From assembly GCA_014529385.2 (NCBI GenBank), contig CM043944.1:80010384-80074383 (forward strand): a stretch of DNA of 64,000 nt, in the 5' to 3' direction. Shown here in pieces: positions 58,601-63,239 of the stretch (positions are counted from its first letter, which is position 1; the number at the start of each line of letters is the position of its first letter). This stretch comes from Adiantum capillus-veneris. Its lineage: Eukaryota > Streptophyta > Polypodiopsida > Polypodiales > Pteridaceae. The notes under the pieces are model-generated. The model ran no database searches. It had not been told where the DNA came from and worked only from the letters and a program-made list of their open reading frames with translations. A program made the translations under genes and the position numbers.

Positions 58601-61161
58601 TTAAGAAGTATGAGCAGTGGTTACGCTTAGCACCTCCAAACGACGCAGGCTGCAGTCTAGGGGGCGTTTGGTTGTAAAAGGCCTCTATATCTCCCGGCCC
58701 GGACCTTTTTAGGTTATCCGGGATGAGTGATGAGAGAGTCGTTGAACAGCTCATGGCCCAGGCCTGGATGGTTATTTGCGGGGGGACGTTCATCGGTGAC
58801 TTTATGTCTCTATGTCTTGTAACATGCATATGTGAGCATTTGTGTTGCATTGTGATGTGCCATGCATAAAATATTCCTTATTGGATCCGATACTTCTGGG
58901 AAACCAATGACCAACGATATCAAGAGATCCGACCTGGAATGAGACTCCTTATTGGATGAGATACTTCTAGGAGATCAACGACCTAGGATATCAAGAGCTC
59001 AGATTTGGATTGAGAAAATTGATTGTCCCTCGGAATGACTCGGAAATTTTTGAGCTAACTTGAGTTGTTTTGCAGATATACGGTAATTGCAGACGATTAC
59101 TTTCTTTCAAGAAGAGGGGATGTCACAAACGCCTGACGTGTCAAGCCACTGAAGAACGGAGCCAACTTGCAGATCTTGGCCGAGGAGCCTAAACCTTAAG
59201 TAAAGAAGCAGAAGCAGCAGAAGAAGTTTTACCAACTTACAGAGTCTTGTCGAGTAGCCTATTTTAAGAGAAGAGTCCCCTACAACTTATAGGACCCTGT
59301 TCGATGGGGCCCAAGGGACCTAAAGCCCTTAAAATAAAGTGGGACCACACACGCACTTAATCTCTTGCGAAAAAGGTGATGATGTGGCAATTGTATAGAC
59401 GCCCGCAATTGACGCTGATGGCGTGGCAGGCTGTAAGCACTTCCGTATTTTAGGTTGGACTGTTGATGTGACAGTTGTACGGAATTCCCTGTTTTGTGCT
59501 GACAGCTTTTTGGCACTAGAGCTTTTGAACACGAGATGCTTTTGAGTTTGATGCTTTTCATGTAACTACTTTTCATAGGCCAGGGGCCTTTAAATATGTG
59601 CAGAGGGATCAGTCTCTGGCACTCTTCCGGGTGAAGGTACAGAGCGCGAATACCGGCATTGTATTGAGTTCAAGCAATATAAAGAAATATTGAAAGAGGC
59701 GCCAAGGTTTGGGGCTAGTGCTCTCTCAAGGTGGAACTCCGCCACTCTCCATCTCGTGTGTCGTACAATCTCTCTCTCTTTCAGTTCAGTGTTATTTGAA
59801 GTGCTAAAAGTGTTAAGTCTGTTCTTTTCCGTTGGCACAGGGAAACCTAGGAGATGACCTCCAAAACTCTTAACATTTATGCAAGGGTGCTGACGAGAAT
59901 TACAATAAGAAAGAAAATATACCTAGATGAATCCTAGAGGAAAGTGCAAGGTATAGACCCATGATAGTCACCCACAAGATGAATCCTAGAGGAAAGTGCA
60001 AGGTATAGACCCATGGTAGTCACCCACAAGACAATAACCATCAGCTCCATCATGCATAGTATTGACTAAATACGACGACATCCCCACTAACGTCGTCAGT
60101 GCCCAATAGTGGGTGTAGAACTAGGTACTAACATATGCTCCCAACACAACACACACCACACGTACACACACATAAGCATATGTCAACACAAAGTTAAGCA
60201 TACTAAGTTTTTGTCATGACTACGGGGATCAAGGGTAGACTCGGCCATAATGAAGCCTAGCACTAAAAGAAGCAATAAGAAAGAAAACCTTGTTTGAAAA
60301 TTTGCAAGCCTTAAGGTTGTTTCAGCACTGCTTGCACACAATCTGAAAGACTACTTGCACCTTGTGGCCAAAAAAAAGACCCTGTAAAATTATTGAACCA
60401 AAAACCTGCATACATATTACAAATGCAATGCCTCATGTGCTTCCTTCAAACCTTGATATGTGCATACACAAGGCCTTATAAGCCCAGTCCATTTTCATCC
60501 CTTTCTTAAGCAGGTCCACACATTAAAGTTCTGATTGAAATGGGATAGGTGGCAAGAGATTTTTCAAGCACTAAACGAATGACCCATCTGGCCTCACCCT
60601 TAACAAGCTGAGGCAGCCATCATGCACATAGATGAGACAAAGATGTGTGGTTGGTGACTTACTCTGCTGTGTGGAGGGTTCAGGTATAGCTTTTGAGGAA
60701 GTTCTACGCCTACTGCCAGGCTTTCCACCTTGCGTGTTGGAAGCAGATTTTTTCGGGCGGGTAGCCCGTGCACGTCTGACAATGCCTGGCATATCCGGAG
60801 ACCAAAATAACGGGTCCGGCATGGTGTTCCTGTTAGCAGAATATGCAGGTTCTGGTTCACCAGAGATTGGATCATCGAATGTGTGGTACTGAGGAGGCTG
60901 TACTGGTTCATTGATTACATCATCTAGAGTGCACTTCACCTTGGGCCACTGACAGGTTGGTTCATTTGCTCGTGTTCTGCATGTAAGCCACCGCTTTCCC
61001 TGTAAAGACTTTGTATCTGCGTAACTGCAAGCAAGACGGTCTTGAAAAGGGATGCCCTGCGTTGCAACAGAACGTTCTCAGCGGGCCATATAGGTAACGA
61101 AGAGGAGTGAAGATTAATAGAAGCGTACCCTCAGCACTTCGGAATGCAACAGCCAGCTCAT
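18107..61161 (-). CDS. PTAC12: PTAC12 / HEMERA (PAP5), nine coding exons plus a short terminal one, intron 2 of 39 kb
   Basis: The protein is a component of the plastid-encoded RNA polymerase (PAP5). In Arabidopsis it is also the nuclear transcription activator HEMERA in phytochrome signalling. I infer 494 codons; the Arabidopsis protein is of similar length (about 527). Residues 1-60 are a plausible plastid transit region. Residues about 75-142 carry the family's SGEPEP and KPGSRRR region. Residues 144-219 have [14 protein letters not shown] and WFNWRK. Residues 220-344 match the core most closely ([46 protein letters not shown]). Residues 345-384 carry [18 protein letters not shown] and RGPNFHEP. 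Residues 409-426 have [11 protein letters not shown]. The last 68 residues are Glu/Gly-rich. All junctions are GT-AG and phases agree, with no stop. The main oddity is intron 2, full of nested transposons. The exact C-terminus is uncertain. Confidence 0.88.
18203..18400 (-). CDS. PTAC12: PTAC12 exon 9, acidic C-terminal tail
   Basis: 66 codons after acceptor TTGTGAACAG, beginning with eight Glu and continuing Glu/Gly-rich to LPKTKEQ. Reading on gives Val-stop at 18197. Splicing at GTTTGA to a strong acceptor (TTTTCTTTTGCAG, ending 18116) gives Glu-Pro-stop at 18107. The Arabidopsis protein has an acidic tail in the same place; its final LTDFLMDFEE block was not found here. Confidence 0.72.
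18478..18531 (-). CDS. PTAC12: PTAC12 exon 8 (54-bp micro-exon)
   Basis: 18 codons, phase 0 on both sides, acceptor GGATTGTAG and donor GTAGTT. It reads [18 protein letters not shown], matching MDDAMAQAVDIGEND of the Arabidopsis protein. It was found by homology and phase. Confidence 0.82.
19079..19150 (-). CDS. PTAC12: PTAC12 exon 7
   Basis: 72 bp, phase 0 on both sides, acceptor CTAACAG. It encodes [20 protein letters not shown] followed by QTAM, aligning with GKVISREMHEALLTKEKTEQ of Arabidopsis. Donor GTTTGT at 19078. The other reading, without splicing, ends at a stop a few codons on. Confidence 0.82.
19351..19472 (-). CDS. PTAC12: PTAC12 exon 6
   Basis: 122 bp, phase 1 to 0, after acceptor TTTTCTTCAG. 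It encodes [20 protein letters not shown] and [20 protein letters not shown], the family's signature block. Donor GTTTGT at 19350. Confidence 0.94.
20494..20753 (-). CDS. PTAC12: PTAC12 exon 5 (most conserved core)
   Basis: 260 bp, phase 2 to 1. It encodes [60 protein letters not shown] and [12 protein letters not shown], nearly collinear with Arabidopsis PTAC12. Donor GTACAA at 20493. Confidence 0.94.
20878..20990 (-). CDS. PTAC12: PTAC12 exon 4
   Basis: 113 bp, phase 0 to 2. It follows acceptor TTTGGTAG and encodes [20 protein letters not shown] and RKEALSQER, a well-conserved family block. Donor GTAGGA at 20877. Confidence 0.92.
21071..21300 (-). CDS. PTAC12: PTAC12 exon 3
   Basis: 230 bp, phase 1 to 0. 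It reads [26 protein letters not shown], then a Lys/Pro/Glu-rich stretch and [18 protein letters not shown]. This matches VTYKNE...WWNWRKPEKEQW in the Arabidopsis protein. Donor GTATGA at 21070. Confidence 0.9.
21304..22548. other. Intron 2 sequence with no identified element
   Basis: About 1.2 kb next to exon 3 with no recognised coding or LTR structure. The part after about 22300 may already belong to the 3' LTR of the copia element. Confidence 0.4.
22549..22601. repeat. (GA)n microsatellite followed by G-rich tract
   Basis: 53 bp of GA. At 22655-22692 there is a nearly pure G stretch containing several runs of four or more Gs. Confidence 0.95.
22795..22915 (-). pseudogene. Copia RNase H, C-terminal piece
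   Basis: The minus strand reads [20 protein letters not shown] then a stop, matching the copia ending (TQDNLADIFTKPL). It is cut on its upstream side by insertion of gypsy E3 at TGAAA. Confidence 0.75.
22921..24370 (+). repeat. E3 5' LTR
   Basis: 1,450 bp. It is followed directly by TGGCTCCATTGCCGGGA, a TGG-starting primer-site candidate whose tRNA I cannot name. Confidence 0.9.
24422..26167 (+). pseudogene. E3 gag
   Basis: A gag-type reading in several frames. It has a Met/Pro/Gln-rich N-terminal part, then [20 protein letters not shown] (about 25340-25400), [10 protein letters not shown] and [15 protein letters not shown] (about 25676-25780), the core of plant gypsy gag. A knuckle follows at 26077-26118, [14 protein letters not shown], in which the fourth metal ligand is Tyr instead of Cys. 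A 41-bp step duplication (TTTACTTCAAGCAAATGTTT at 25530 and 25571) breaks the frame. Stops occur near 24710, 25190 and 25470. Confidence 0.8.
26180..28702 (+). pseudogene. E3 pol part 1: protease, RT, RNase H, integrase N-terminal half
   Basis: Protease: [16 protein letters not shown] near 26281, then [15 protein letters not shown] (26488). [15 protein letters not shown] stops at 27036, then [32 protein letters not shown] and the catalytic FFDDMIVYS (27308-27334). RNase [36 protein letters not shown] and [10 protein letters not shown] (27740-28080). Integrase: the H-H-C-C finger (GHRGIDATV...CLICQK), AMHFIFDLP where the first catalytic Asp would be, giving His, then VSDRDPRM. A stop at 28700 follows. 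Frame changes lie near 27040, 27545 and 27700. Confidence 0.85.
28703..29596 (+). pseudogene. E3 pol part 2: integrase end and chromodomain
   Basis: Open for about 294 codons after the TAG at 28700. It has [14 protein letters not shown], where the third catalytic Glu is expected, then [28 protein letters not shown] and an end at about 29340-29500: [20 protein letters not shown] and [16 protein letters not shown], a chromodomain. This places E3 among chromoviruses. Confidence 0.85.
29640..31179 (+). repeat. E3 3' LTR with internal 84-bp duplication
   Basis: 1,540 bp after the polypurine tract AAGAGGGGGG (29629-29637). The 84-bp block starting TGACAAGTTACTCTG occurs at 30001 and again at 30085; the 5' LTR has it once (23281). 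This explains most of the 90-bp length difference between the two LTRs. Confidence 0.9.
31185..31460 (-). pseudogene. Copia RNase H, main piece
   Basis: The minus strand reads [20 protein letters not shown], equivalent to the copia SWSSRKQSTVALSSTEAEY motif. It continues on the far side of E3. Confidence 0.75.
31682..32421 (+). mobile_element. Solo gypsy LTR nested in copia
   Basis: 740 bp from TGTCACAAATTGC to GTCCCATTACA with the duplication TCATA on both sides (31677-31681 and 32422-32426). It is closely similar to the LTRs of the 53.1-59.8 kb gypsy locus: TGTCAAGC, CCGTTCGATGGGGCCC, TTTAAATATGAG, AAGAAATACCG and GGCGCCAAGGTTTGGGGCC are shared. It contains no coding sequence. Confidence 0.88.
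32560..33180 (-). pseudogene. Copia reverse transcriptase
   Basis: The minus strand reads [38 protein letters not shown], then [34 protein letters not shown] and [14 protein letters not shown] with the catalytic YVDD at about 32690. It is open over 156 codons. It is fused upstream to the first bases of integrase, so most of the integrase catalytic core is missing. Confidence 0.85.
33181..33954 (-). pseudogene. Copia protease, GAG-pre-integrase and integrase start
   Basis: The minus strand reads [13 protein letters not shown] (about 33800), equivalent to the copia WxxDSGASxH protease site. Further on come [16 protein letters not shown] and [11 protein letters not shown] (about 33290-33240), the start of the copia integrase. 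Stops interrupt it throughout. Confidence 0.65.
33955..36272 (+). mobile_element. Gypsy element E5, left part: LTR remnant, gag, protease start
   Basis: 33955-34290 looks like a decayed LTR of the same broad family as the other plus-strand gypsy LTRs here (TGACGTGGCA, GGGGCCTTTCAAAAGG, GAAAGGGGTGCCAGACTTTG). Broken gag follows (34300-35930), with a knuckle [16 protein letters not shown] at about 35848. The protease start is [17 protein letters not shown] (36080-36125), similar to E3. The reading stops at the hAT insertion near 36270 and resumes near 44901. Confidence 0.65.
35030..35511. repeat. 241-bp tandem duplication in E5 gag
   Basis: ACTACCCATAAAGCCTTGTC starts at 35030 and again at 35271. 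The copies stay similar for about 240 bp, to CCACTTGAGA, with a few substitutions. Confidence 0.9.
36530..36560. repeat. CT/C-rich low-complexity tract in hAT
   Basis: A CT run ends in about 14 Cs (36531-36544). It lies in the untranslated leader of the hAT element. Confidence 0.85.
36690..38640 (+). pseudogene. hAT transposase: BED finger, DUF659-like core, dimerisation region
   Basis: A BED-type finger reads [20 protein letters not shown] then FLHEEGQEV (36738-36835). A DUF659-like block (37267-37560) reads [20 protein letters not shown] and [14 protein letters not shown]. After several stops, the C-terminal hAT dimerisation region appears at about 38410-38560 ([20 protein letters not shown]). 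Stops and frame changes occur near 36717, 37105, 37558 and 37680 and repeatedly afterwards. This is the usual domain order of plant hAT transposases with DUF659. Confidence 0.78.
38954..40169 (-). repeat. TR-GAG A 3' LTR
   Basis: On the plus strand it runs from about TCTAAGGTGCAGCGG (start mutated from TGTAAGG) to GTCACGTGACA. In element sense it has TATATAAGC (about 39862-39873), then a cluster of about eight CAGCGTTTT units in the region expected to be R-U5 (39430-39700). Confidence 0.85.
40181..40440 (-). CDS. TR-GAG A downstream ORF (about 81 codons), unknown
   Basis: Reads [20 protein letters not shown], then [20 protein letters not shown], to TSTSL. The same frame exists in copy B (48503-48748) with roughly 13 differences in 81 residues and no stop. 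In copy A the frame is also open further upstream to 40582. I recognise no family. It may be the end of the element's polyprotein or a separate small ORF. Confidence 0.4.
40635..41771 (-). pseudogene. TR-GAG A protease and Asp/His-rich tail
   Basis: A 378-codon open stretch. The protease-like part reads [20 protein letters not shown] then [17 protein letters not shown] (about 41665-41380), a retropepsin fold with D-P-G in place of the usual D-S/T-G. It is followed by an unusual tail (about 41210-41030) with HDD/HDDL units repeated many times, then a basic C-terminal part. Gag lies upstream beyond stops. No polymerase domain follows. Confidence 0.7.
41772..43028 (-). pseudogene. TR-GAG A gag
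   Basis: The N-terminal region is Arg/Glu-rich coiled-coil-like (about 42870-42700). The gag core follows: [52 protein letters not shown] and [21 protein letters not shown] knuckle near 41825 reads [14 protein letters not shown], with the last Cys changed to Trp. One TAG (42600-42602) stands where copy B has AAG and another (42033-42035) where copy B has CAG, so the frame is otherwise long and open. Confidence 0.78.
43530..43541 (-). promoter_or_regulatory. TR-GAG A primer binding site
   Basis: The minus strand reads TGGTATCAGAGC, the exact plant initiator-methionine primer site, one base from the LTR. Confidence 0.92.
43543..44760 (-). repeat. TR-GAG A 5' LTR
   Basis: 1,218 bp, TGTAAGGTGC to GTCACGTGACA on the plus strand. 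Six differences were counted from the 3' LTR over the first 150 bp or so. Confidence 0.88.
44896..45995 (+). pseudogene. Gypsy E5, right part: protease end and RT
   Basis: Resumes with [16 protein letters not shown] (44949), directly comparable with the E3 motif [15 protein letters not shown]. It then runs [40 protein letters not shown] (RT start, 45450-45510), [20 protein letters not shown] (45690-45745) and the end of RT near 45950. The catalytic FxDD region is degraded. Many stops. RNase H and integrase are missing; a different element begins near 46000. Confidence 0.75.
46000..46989 (+). pseudogene. Old TR-GAG relative, plus strand: gag piece and LTR piece
   Basis: 46018-46203 reads [20 protein letters not shown] then ALEQEMK-like text. 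46441-46560 reads [20 protein letters not shown], the homologue of the copy B gag end and knuckle, but in the opposite orientation. From about 46640 to 46989 is LTR-like sequence with GTAGGGCAAATGG, ACCTATAAAAG and ATCAGCGTTTTCAACC, as in the TR-GAG LTR read in element sense. The LTR continues at 53005 beyond copy B. Confidence 0.65.
46995..48491 (-). repeat. TR-GAG B 3' LTR (with MITE)
   Basis: 1,497 bp; about 1,135 bp without the MITE and its duplicated target, equal to the 5' LTR. Polypurine tract AAAAGGAGGGGA in element sense at 48492-48503. Confidence 0.88.
47027..47380. mobile_element. hAT-type MITE inside TR-GAG B 3' LTR
   Basis: 354 bp with perfect 10-bp inverted ends (CAAGGTGGAA and TTCCACCTTG). 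It is flanked by an 8-bp duplication TTGCACTT (47019-47026) and TTGCGCTT (47381-47388), one mismatch. The matching 5' LTR has the empty site TTTGCGCTTTGC. The ends are rich in GTACGTACGG-type palindromes. It has no coding capacity. An 8-bp duplication is the hAT hallmark. Confidence 0.85.
48503..48748 (-). CDS. TR-GAG B downstream ORF, 81 codons, unknown
   Basis: Reads [40 protein letters not shown], ending TSTSL, the counterpart of the ORF at 40181-40440. It is intact in both copies. Function unknown; it may be the end of the gag-protease frame. Confidence 0.4.
   Translation of the reverse strand: MEILEEERSMILDEVEASKEPHKTLCRFRRGLKKQALQTFMKFKYRTTHTSEWAGAESLPGFRMLLAISLDAIQFGTSTSL
48914..49641 (-). 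pseudogene. TR-GAG B post-protease region
   Basis: Corresponds to the Asp/His-rich tail and C-terminal part in copy A, but the HDD-repeat block is shorter here (49370-49440) and broken by a stop near 49378. The remainder (49375-48914) is open for 153 codons. Confidence 0.5.
49649..51400 (-). pseudogene. TR-GAG B gag and protease
   Basis: Gag core as in copy A ([40 protein letters not shown]). An intact CCHC knuckle [14 protein letters not shown] lies at about 50080, then a protease-like [19 protein letters not shown] (about 49915). The gag frame is open for 316 codons (50599-49649) and breaks upstream, including TAG after QEA (near 50686), a site where copy A has CAG. The N-terminal part (51400-50960) contains short tandem CGNAMRV-like units and further stops. 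Confidence 0.75.
51853..51864 (-). promoter_or_regulatory. TR-GAG B primer binding site
   Basis: The minus strand reads TGGTATCAGAGC, exact, one base from the LTR. Confidence 0.92.
51866..52999 (-). repeat. TR-GAG B 5' LTR
   Basis: 1,134 bp, TGTTAGGTGC to GTCAAGTGACA on the plus strand. Contains the same CAGCGTTTT cluster and TATATAAGC as copy A. Confidence 0.9.
53005..53118 (+). repeat. Rest of the old TR-GAG LTR
   Basis: Continues the LTR interrupted by copy B: GCAGCGTTTCAG and TCAGCCTCAACATCGTTTC units in plus sense. It is cut at 53118 by the next LTR. Confidence 0.5.
53119..53719 (+). repeat. E4 5' LTR
   Basis: 601 bp, CGTCACAAACTGC (first base mutated from T) to CGTCTTGTGACA, of the same family as the solo LTR at 31682 and the LTR at 59121. 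It includes TTTAAATATGAG and AAGAAATACCG. Confidence 0.78.
53721..53732 (+). promoter_or_regulatory. E4 primer binding site
   Basis: TGGTATCAAAGC, one base from the initiator-methionine site, one base after the LTR. Confidence 0.8.
53820..54080 (-). repeat. Possible tRNA-derived SINE-like segment
   Basis: The minus strand has CCAGTGGTTAGCCCGCGAGG then GCGCGAGGTCACC, resembling the A-box half and following spacer of plant tRNA-derived SINEs. A clear B box, tail and target duplication are lacking. It occupies the place where gag should be in E4. Confidence 0.3.
54224..56867 (+). pseudogene. E4 pol fragment: RNase H, integrase, chromodomain, with a displaced gag-like insert
   Basis: RNase H reads [30 protein letters not shown], a stop, then VADALSRKP (54290-54640). 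Integrase (54714-55274) has an intact finger [13 protein letters not shown]...[15 protein letters not shown] and VSDRDPRF, then a TAG at 55272. After YNSTRERQ (55440) the integrase text breaks off. 55590-56160 reads like gag ([20 protein letters not shown]), then the integrase C-terminal region resumes with [20 protein letters not shown]. The chromodomain reads [19 protein letters not shown] (56758-56815). Many stops; gag proper, protease and RT are gone. Confidence 0.8.
56868..57386 (+). other. Non-coding tail of the E4 pol fragment
   Basis: No gene. It includes repeated GATGTC(C/A) words at 57180-57240 and ends in the polypurine tract AAGAGGGGGGTTA before the next LTR. Confidence 0.5.
57387..57967 (+). 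repeat. Third LTR at the E4 locus, related subfamily
   Basis: Starts TGTCACAAACTGATGACGTG after a polypurine tract and has TTTAAATAAG, AAGAAATACCGAAAGAGGCG and CTTTGGGGCCAATACC as in the flanking LTRs, though the body differs. The right end (TTTGTTACA) is tentative. Confidence 0.6.
57968..59120 (+). other. Element interior with local repeats; no gene seen
   Basis: No conserved protein. Four imperfect copies of a word like CTCATGGCCCGGACCCTTGT lie at about 58507, 58576, 58690 and 58750. A 73-bp tandem duplication (CTCCTTATTGGAT...) lies at about 58875-59020. It ends in AAGAAGAGGGGA, the polypurine tract of the next LTR. Confidence 0.5.
59121..59839 (+). repeat. E4 3' LTR, end truncated or diverged
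   Basis: About 719 bp from TGTCACAAACGCC to CCGTTGGCACA, parallel to the LTR at 53119 and the solo LTR at 31682. The final TGGTGCCCGTCTTGTGACA present at 53701 is missing. Confidence 0.75.
59840..60662. other. Intron 2 sequence next to exon 2
   Basis: No transposon recognised. It contains a 52-bp tandem duplication and GAAAACCTTGTTTG-type intron sequence. The exon 2 donor GTAAGT is at its right end. Confidence 0.5.
59929..60032. repeat. 52-bp tandem duplication
   Basis: GAATCCTAGAGGAAAGTGCA starts at 59929 and at 59981. The copies differ at two positions. Confidence 0.92.
60663..61056 (-). CDS. PTAC12: PTAC12 exon 2
   Basis: 394 bp, phase 0 to phase 1. It encodes the rest of the transit region, then [36 protein letters not shown] and [14 protein letters not shown]. 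These align with the N-terminal third of Arabidopsis PTAC12 (YHSYMDSTSGKLEPA...RVRAARAP...NPGSRRKKNRKA). It ends CAGCAGA and is followed by the consensus donor GTAAGT at 60662, the strongest donor in the gene. Confidence 0.88.
61129..61161 (-). CDS. PTAC12: PTAC12 exon 1 (start of transit peptide)
   Basis: The inferred start ATG (61159-61161, context TTGCCATGAGC) opens 11 codons, [11 protein letters not shown], ending at donor GTACGC (61128). Intron 1 is 72 bp (61057-61128), with TATTAATC and a pyrimidine tract before CGCAG. Exon 2's frame is open only back to TGA at 61078-61080, so an upstream exon with the start codon is required. This is the nearest one in phase, but the start is less certain than the rest. 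Confidence 0.6.
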
Positions 61162-62215
61162 GGCAACTCACTGACAAATTATTGAGCTCGACAAATGGAT
61201 GAAGCTCTGCTCGCTCGCTCTCTGTCTTCAAATTAAACTAGGCCTAGCCTCCCGCCGCCTCTGGCGATTGTCCATCACCTATCCCGCTTTCTTGTAGCGA
61301 AACTAGCTATGTGACCCGCGCACTGCTGCGGAGAAGAAAAACATTGCAATTGGATCTCTGTCTCCCTCATAGAATGTCTCCCTCATAGAATGGAACTATA
61401 GTCCTTTGAATCACTCTAAAAAGATAATAACGTTGAGGTATTTCTTCTCTCTCTCGTATTAGAAGATAATAATGTTCAGGTATTTCTTCTCTCTCATATT
61501 AGATCTCTATATCAAGACTCATCTAGCACATCTTTGATATCTCCTTTTTAGCTTTCTGATTGAAAGAAGCCGTAGAGAAGAGTTGGATTAAACATACTTT
61601 CAATGTTTTTAGTGATGATTGAGATCTATTTTAAATGTTATTTTAATTTTAAAATGATAAATAGATCTTTTTATTTCACATTCTGACATGCCTTGATTTT
61701 TTTTGCATTCTATTGTTTTAGAATGTTAAAGTGAAGCTTCACCTTGCATAATTCTAGTAAATTCTATAGATACACACACACATATTGATGAATAATTTTT
61801 TTTTCACATTTCATTTCACAGTCTCATAGCTTGACTTTTTTTGCATTCTATAAATTAATTCTAGTCAATATTCGAGAAAGTCTATTTTGTCAACAATCAA
61901 ATTTTCTCCTCACAAAGAAGCGAACCGAAAATACTAGCATAAATTTGTAAGATTTTTCAACTATTTTCTCACATATTTCGCGGTTTTTCTTCCCTTTAAC
62001 ATGGTTTGCAACCGGCTAGTCTTGATTTTTAAACTGGCTCAAAGCTAAGCTGAGGCAATCTTTTTTCGGACACTGATTCAACTCAACCTAAATACTTTAT
62101 CACTTTCTTATTTTTTTAGAAAGCCACCATGACCCTTTCACTTGTTCCACCTTACTTGTTCCACCTTCTTTTCTCCCTTTCTCAATTCTTTTGAGTTGAA
62201 GACTTTTTGGGTAGC
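61162..62215 (-). promoter_or_regulatory. 5' flank of PTAC12
   Basis: Upstream of the inferred start on the minus strand. There is a GC-rich leader (61200-61320), then AT-rich sequence. A tandem pair of about 39 bp (61424-61501) brings two GAGAGAGAAGAAATACCT units. I see no clear TATA box within 150 bp of the start. Confidence 0.35.
61424..61501. repeat. Direct repeat of about 39 bp in the PTAC12 5' flank
   Basis: AAGATAATAACGTTGAGGTA starts at about 61421 and AAGATAATAATGTTCAGGTA at about 61462. Both continue TTTCTTCTCTCTC and end TATTAG. Confidence 0.85.
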
Positions 62216-62216
62216 G

Positions 62217-62518
62217 CTCTCTCTCTCTCTCTCTCTCAATGAGCACATGGAGTGCTTTCAATCAACCGGTTGCGATCGACTCATCCTTCACGTGACTTCT
62301 AATAAATTTGAGTTGTCCATATTTCCCTGCTCGTCAACCAATGACAATGTACCATATTTCTATCAGCTTGCTACTGCTGCACCATGCTATCAAAACCATG
62401 ACTTGTCCACTAGACATGCTTTTTATTACGACCCTCAACTGGTTGAAGCAAAAGTGGTTTGGTTGGTGACACACTCTGGGGTCACTTTTGGACAGCTACC
62501 AGGCTACCAAGGAAATGT

Positions 62519-62592
<74 letters not shown>

Positions 62593-62661
62593 AGAGTTCT
62601 ACTTTGATTTGTCATTTAATATATTATGTATGCCTCAAAAGGATGCCATGGGCATGTTCTA

Positions 62662-62752
<91 letters not shown>
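62217..62752. repeat. Cluster of CT and CA microsatellites
   Basis: CT runs at 62217-62238, 62521-62568 and 62664-62752, and a CA run at 62568-62594. Long Ser-Leu frames over them are artefacts. Confidence 0.95.
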
Positions 62753-62755
<3 letters not shown>

Positions 62756-63239
62756 CACGCATAGTCTATCGAGTTGTAGTTGGAGTTGATCCCACCTAAG
62801 CCATTAGCTCTTTACCCTCTCACTACCCGCCCCAACACTCAGTGGCTCGAATAAACCCATTTACACCCGCTACCTTGAGTTTTGCCACTACCAAATGCTC
62901 CCCACGAGCGGGTAGTGCATGTCCCCTGTTCGCCTCCGCTTCACAACCGAGTTACTACTATTGAATGTCACGACACCACTACTTGGCCTACCATACCTTT
63001 GTGTGATCACCACCAACTACCCTGGTCTTGGTCTTGGTCCTGGTCCTAGTGACCCACCTCACTCTCTCTTTCTCTCTCTACTTTCTAGTGGGAGAGCGTT
63101 GTGTGTGTGTGTGTGTGACACAGTGGTGGTGGTGACGCACTCGTACACACACACAATGTGCATGCACGTGCATGCGCACACACACATACACACACAGAGA
63201 AGTTGTCATGAACACAATTTTGGCTTGAAAAGACTGGAT
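62753..63239. other. Unassigned, with short GT/CA runs
   Basis: No gene seen. GT run near 63098-63118 and CA runs near 63145-63195. Confidence 0.4.

Larger units (their letters stand above)
53119..59839 (+). mobile_element. Composite gypsy locus E4, rearranged
   Basis: A 5' LTR (53119-53719) with a primer site (53721-53732), a pol fragment (54224-56867), a third LTR at 57387, then non-coding interior and a 3' LTR at 59121-59839 that matches the 5' one. The middle LTR and the pol fragment belong to a related subfamily, so the locus is a nested or recombined product. No RT remains. Confidence 0.65.
21301..60662 (-). other. PTAC12: PTAC12 intron 2, 39,362 bp, filled with nested transposons
   Basis: Bounded by GTAAGT at the exon 2 end and CTTTCTTGAAG before exon 3. 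The phase-1 base A of exon 2 plus GT of exon 3 makes Ser (AGT) and keeps the frame open. Nearly all of it from 22.6 to 59.84 kb is identifiable transposon sequence, in at least three nesting levels. Copia, TR-GAG A and TR-GAG B run in the same sense as the gene; the gypsy elements run antisense. Confidence 0.85.

Noticed and set aside
60962-61231. 89-codon minus frame overlapping PTAC12 exons 1-2, as an alternative N-terminus
   Set aside because: It lacks an ATG start at 61231, ends at a stop and is out of frame with the conserved exon 2 reading. The spliced model from ATG 61161 fits better.
62142-62789. 215-codon plus-strand frame
   Set aside because: About half is Ser-Leu from CT microsatellites, with no conserved part. 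Not treated as a gene.
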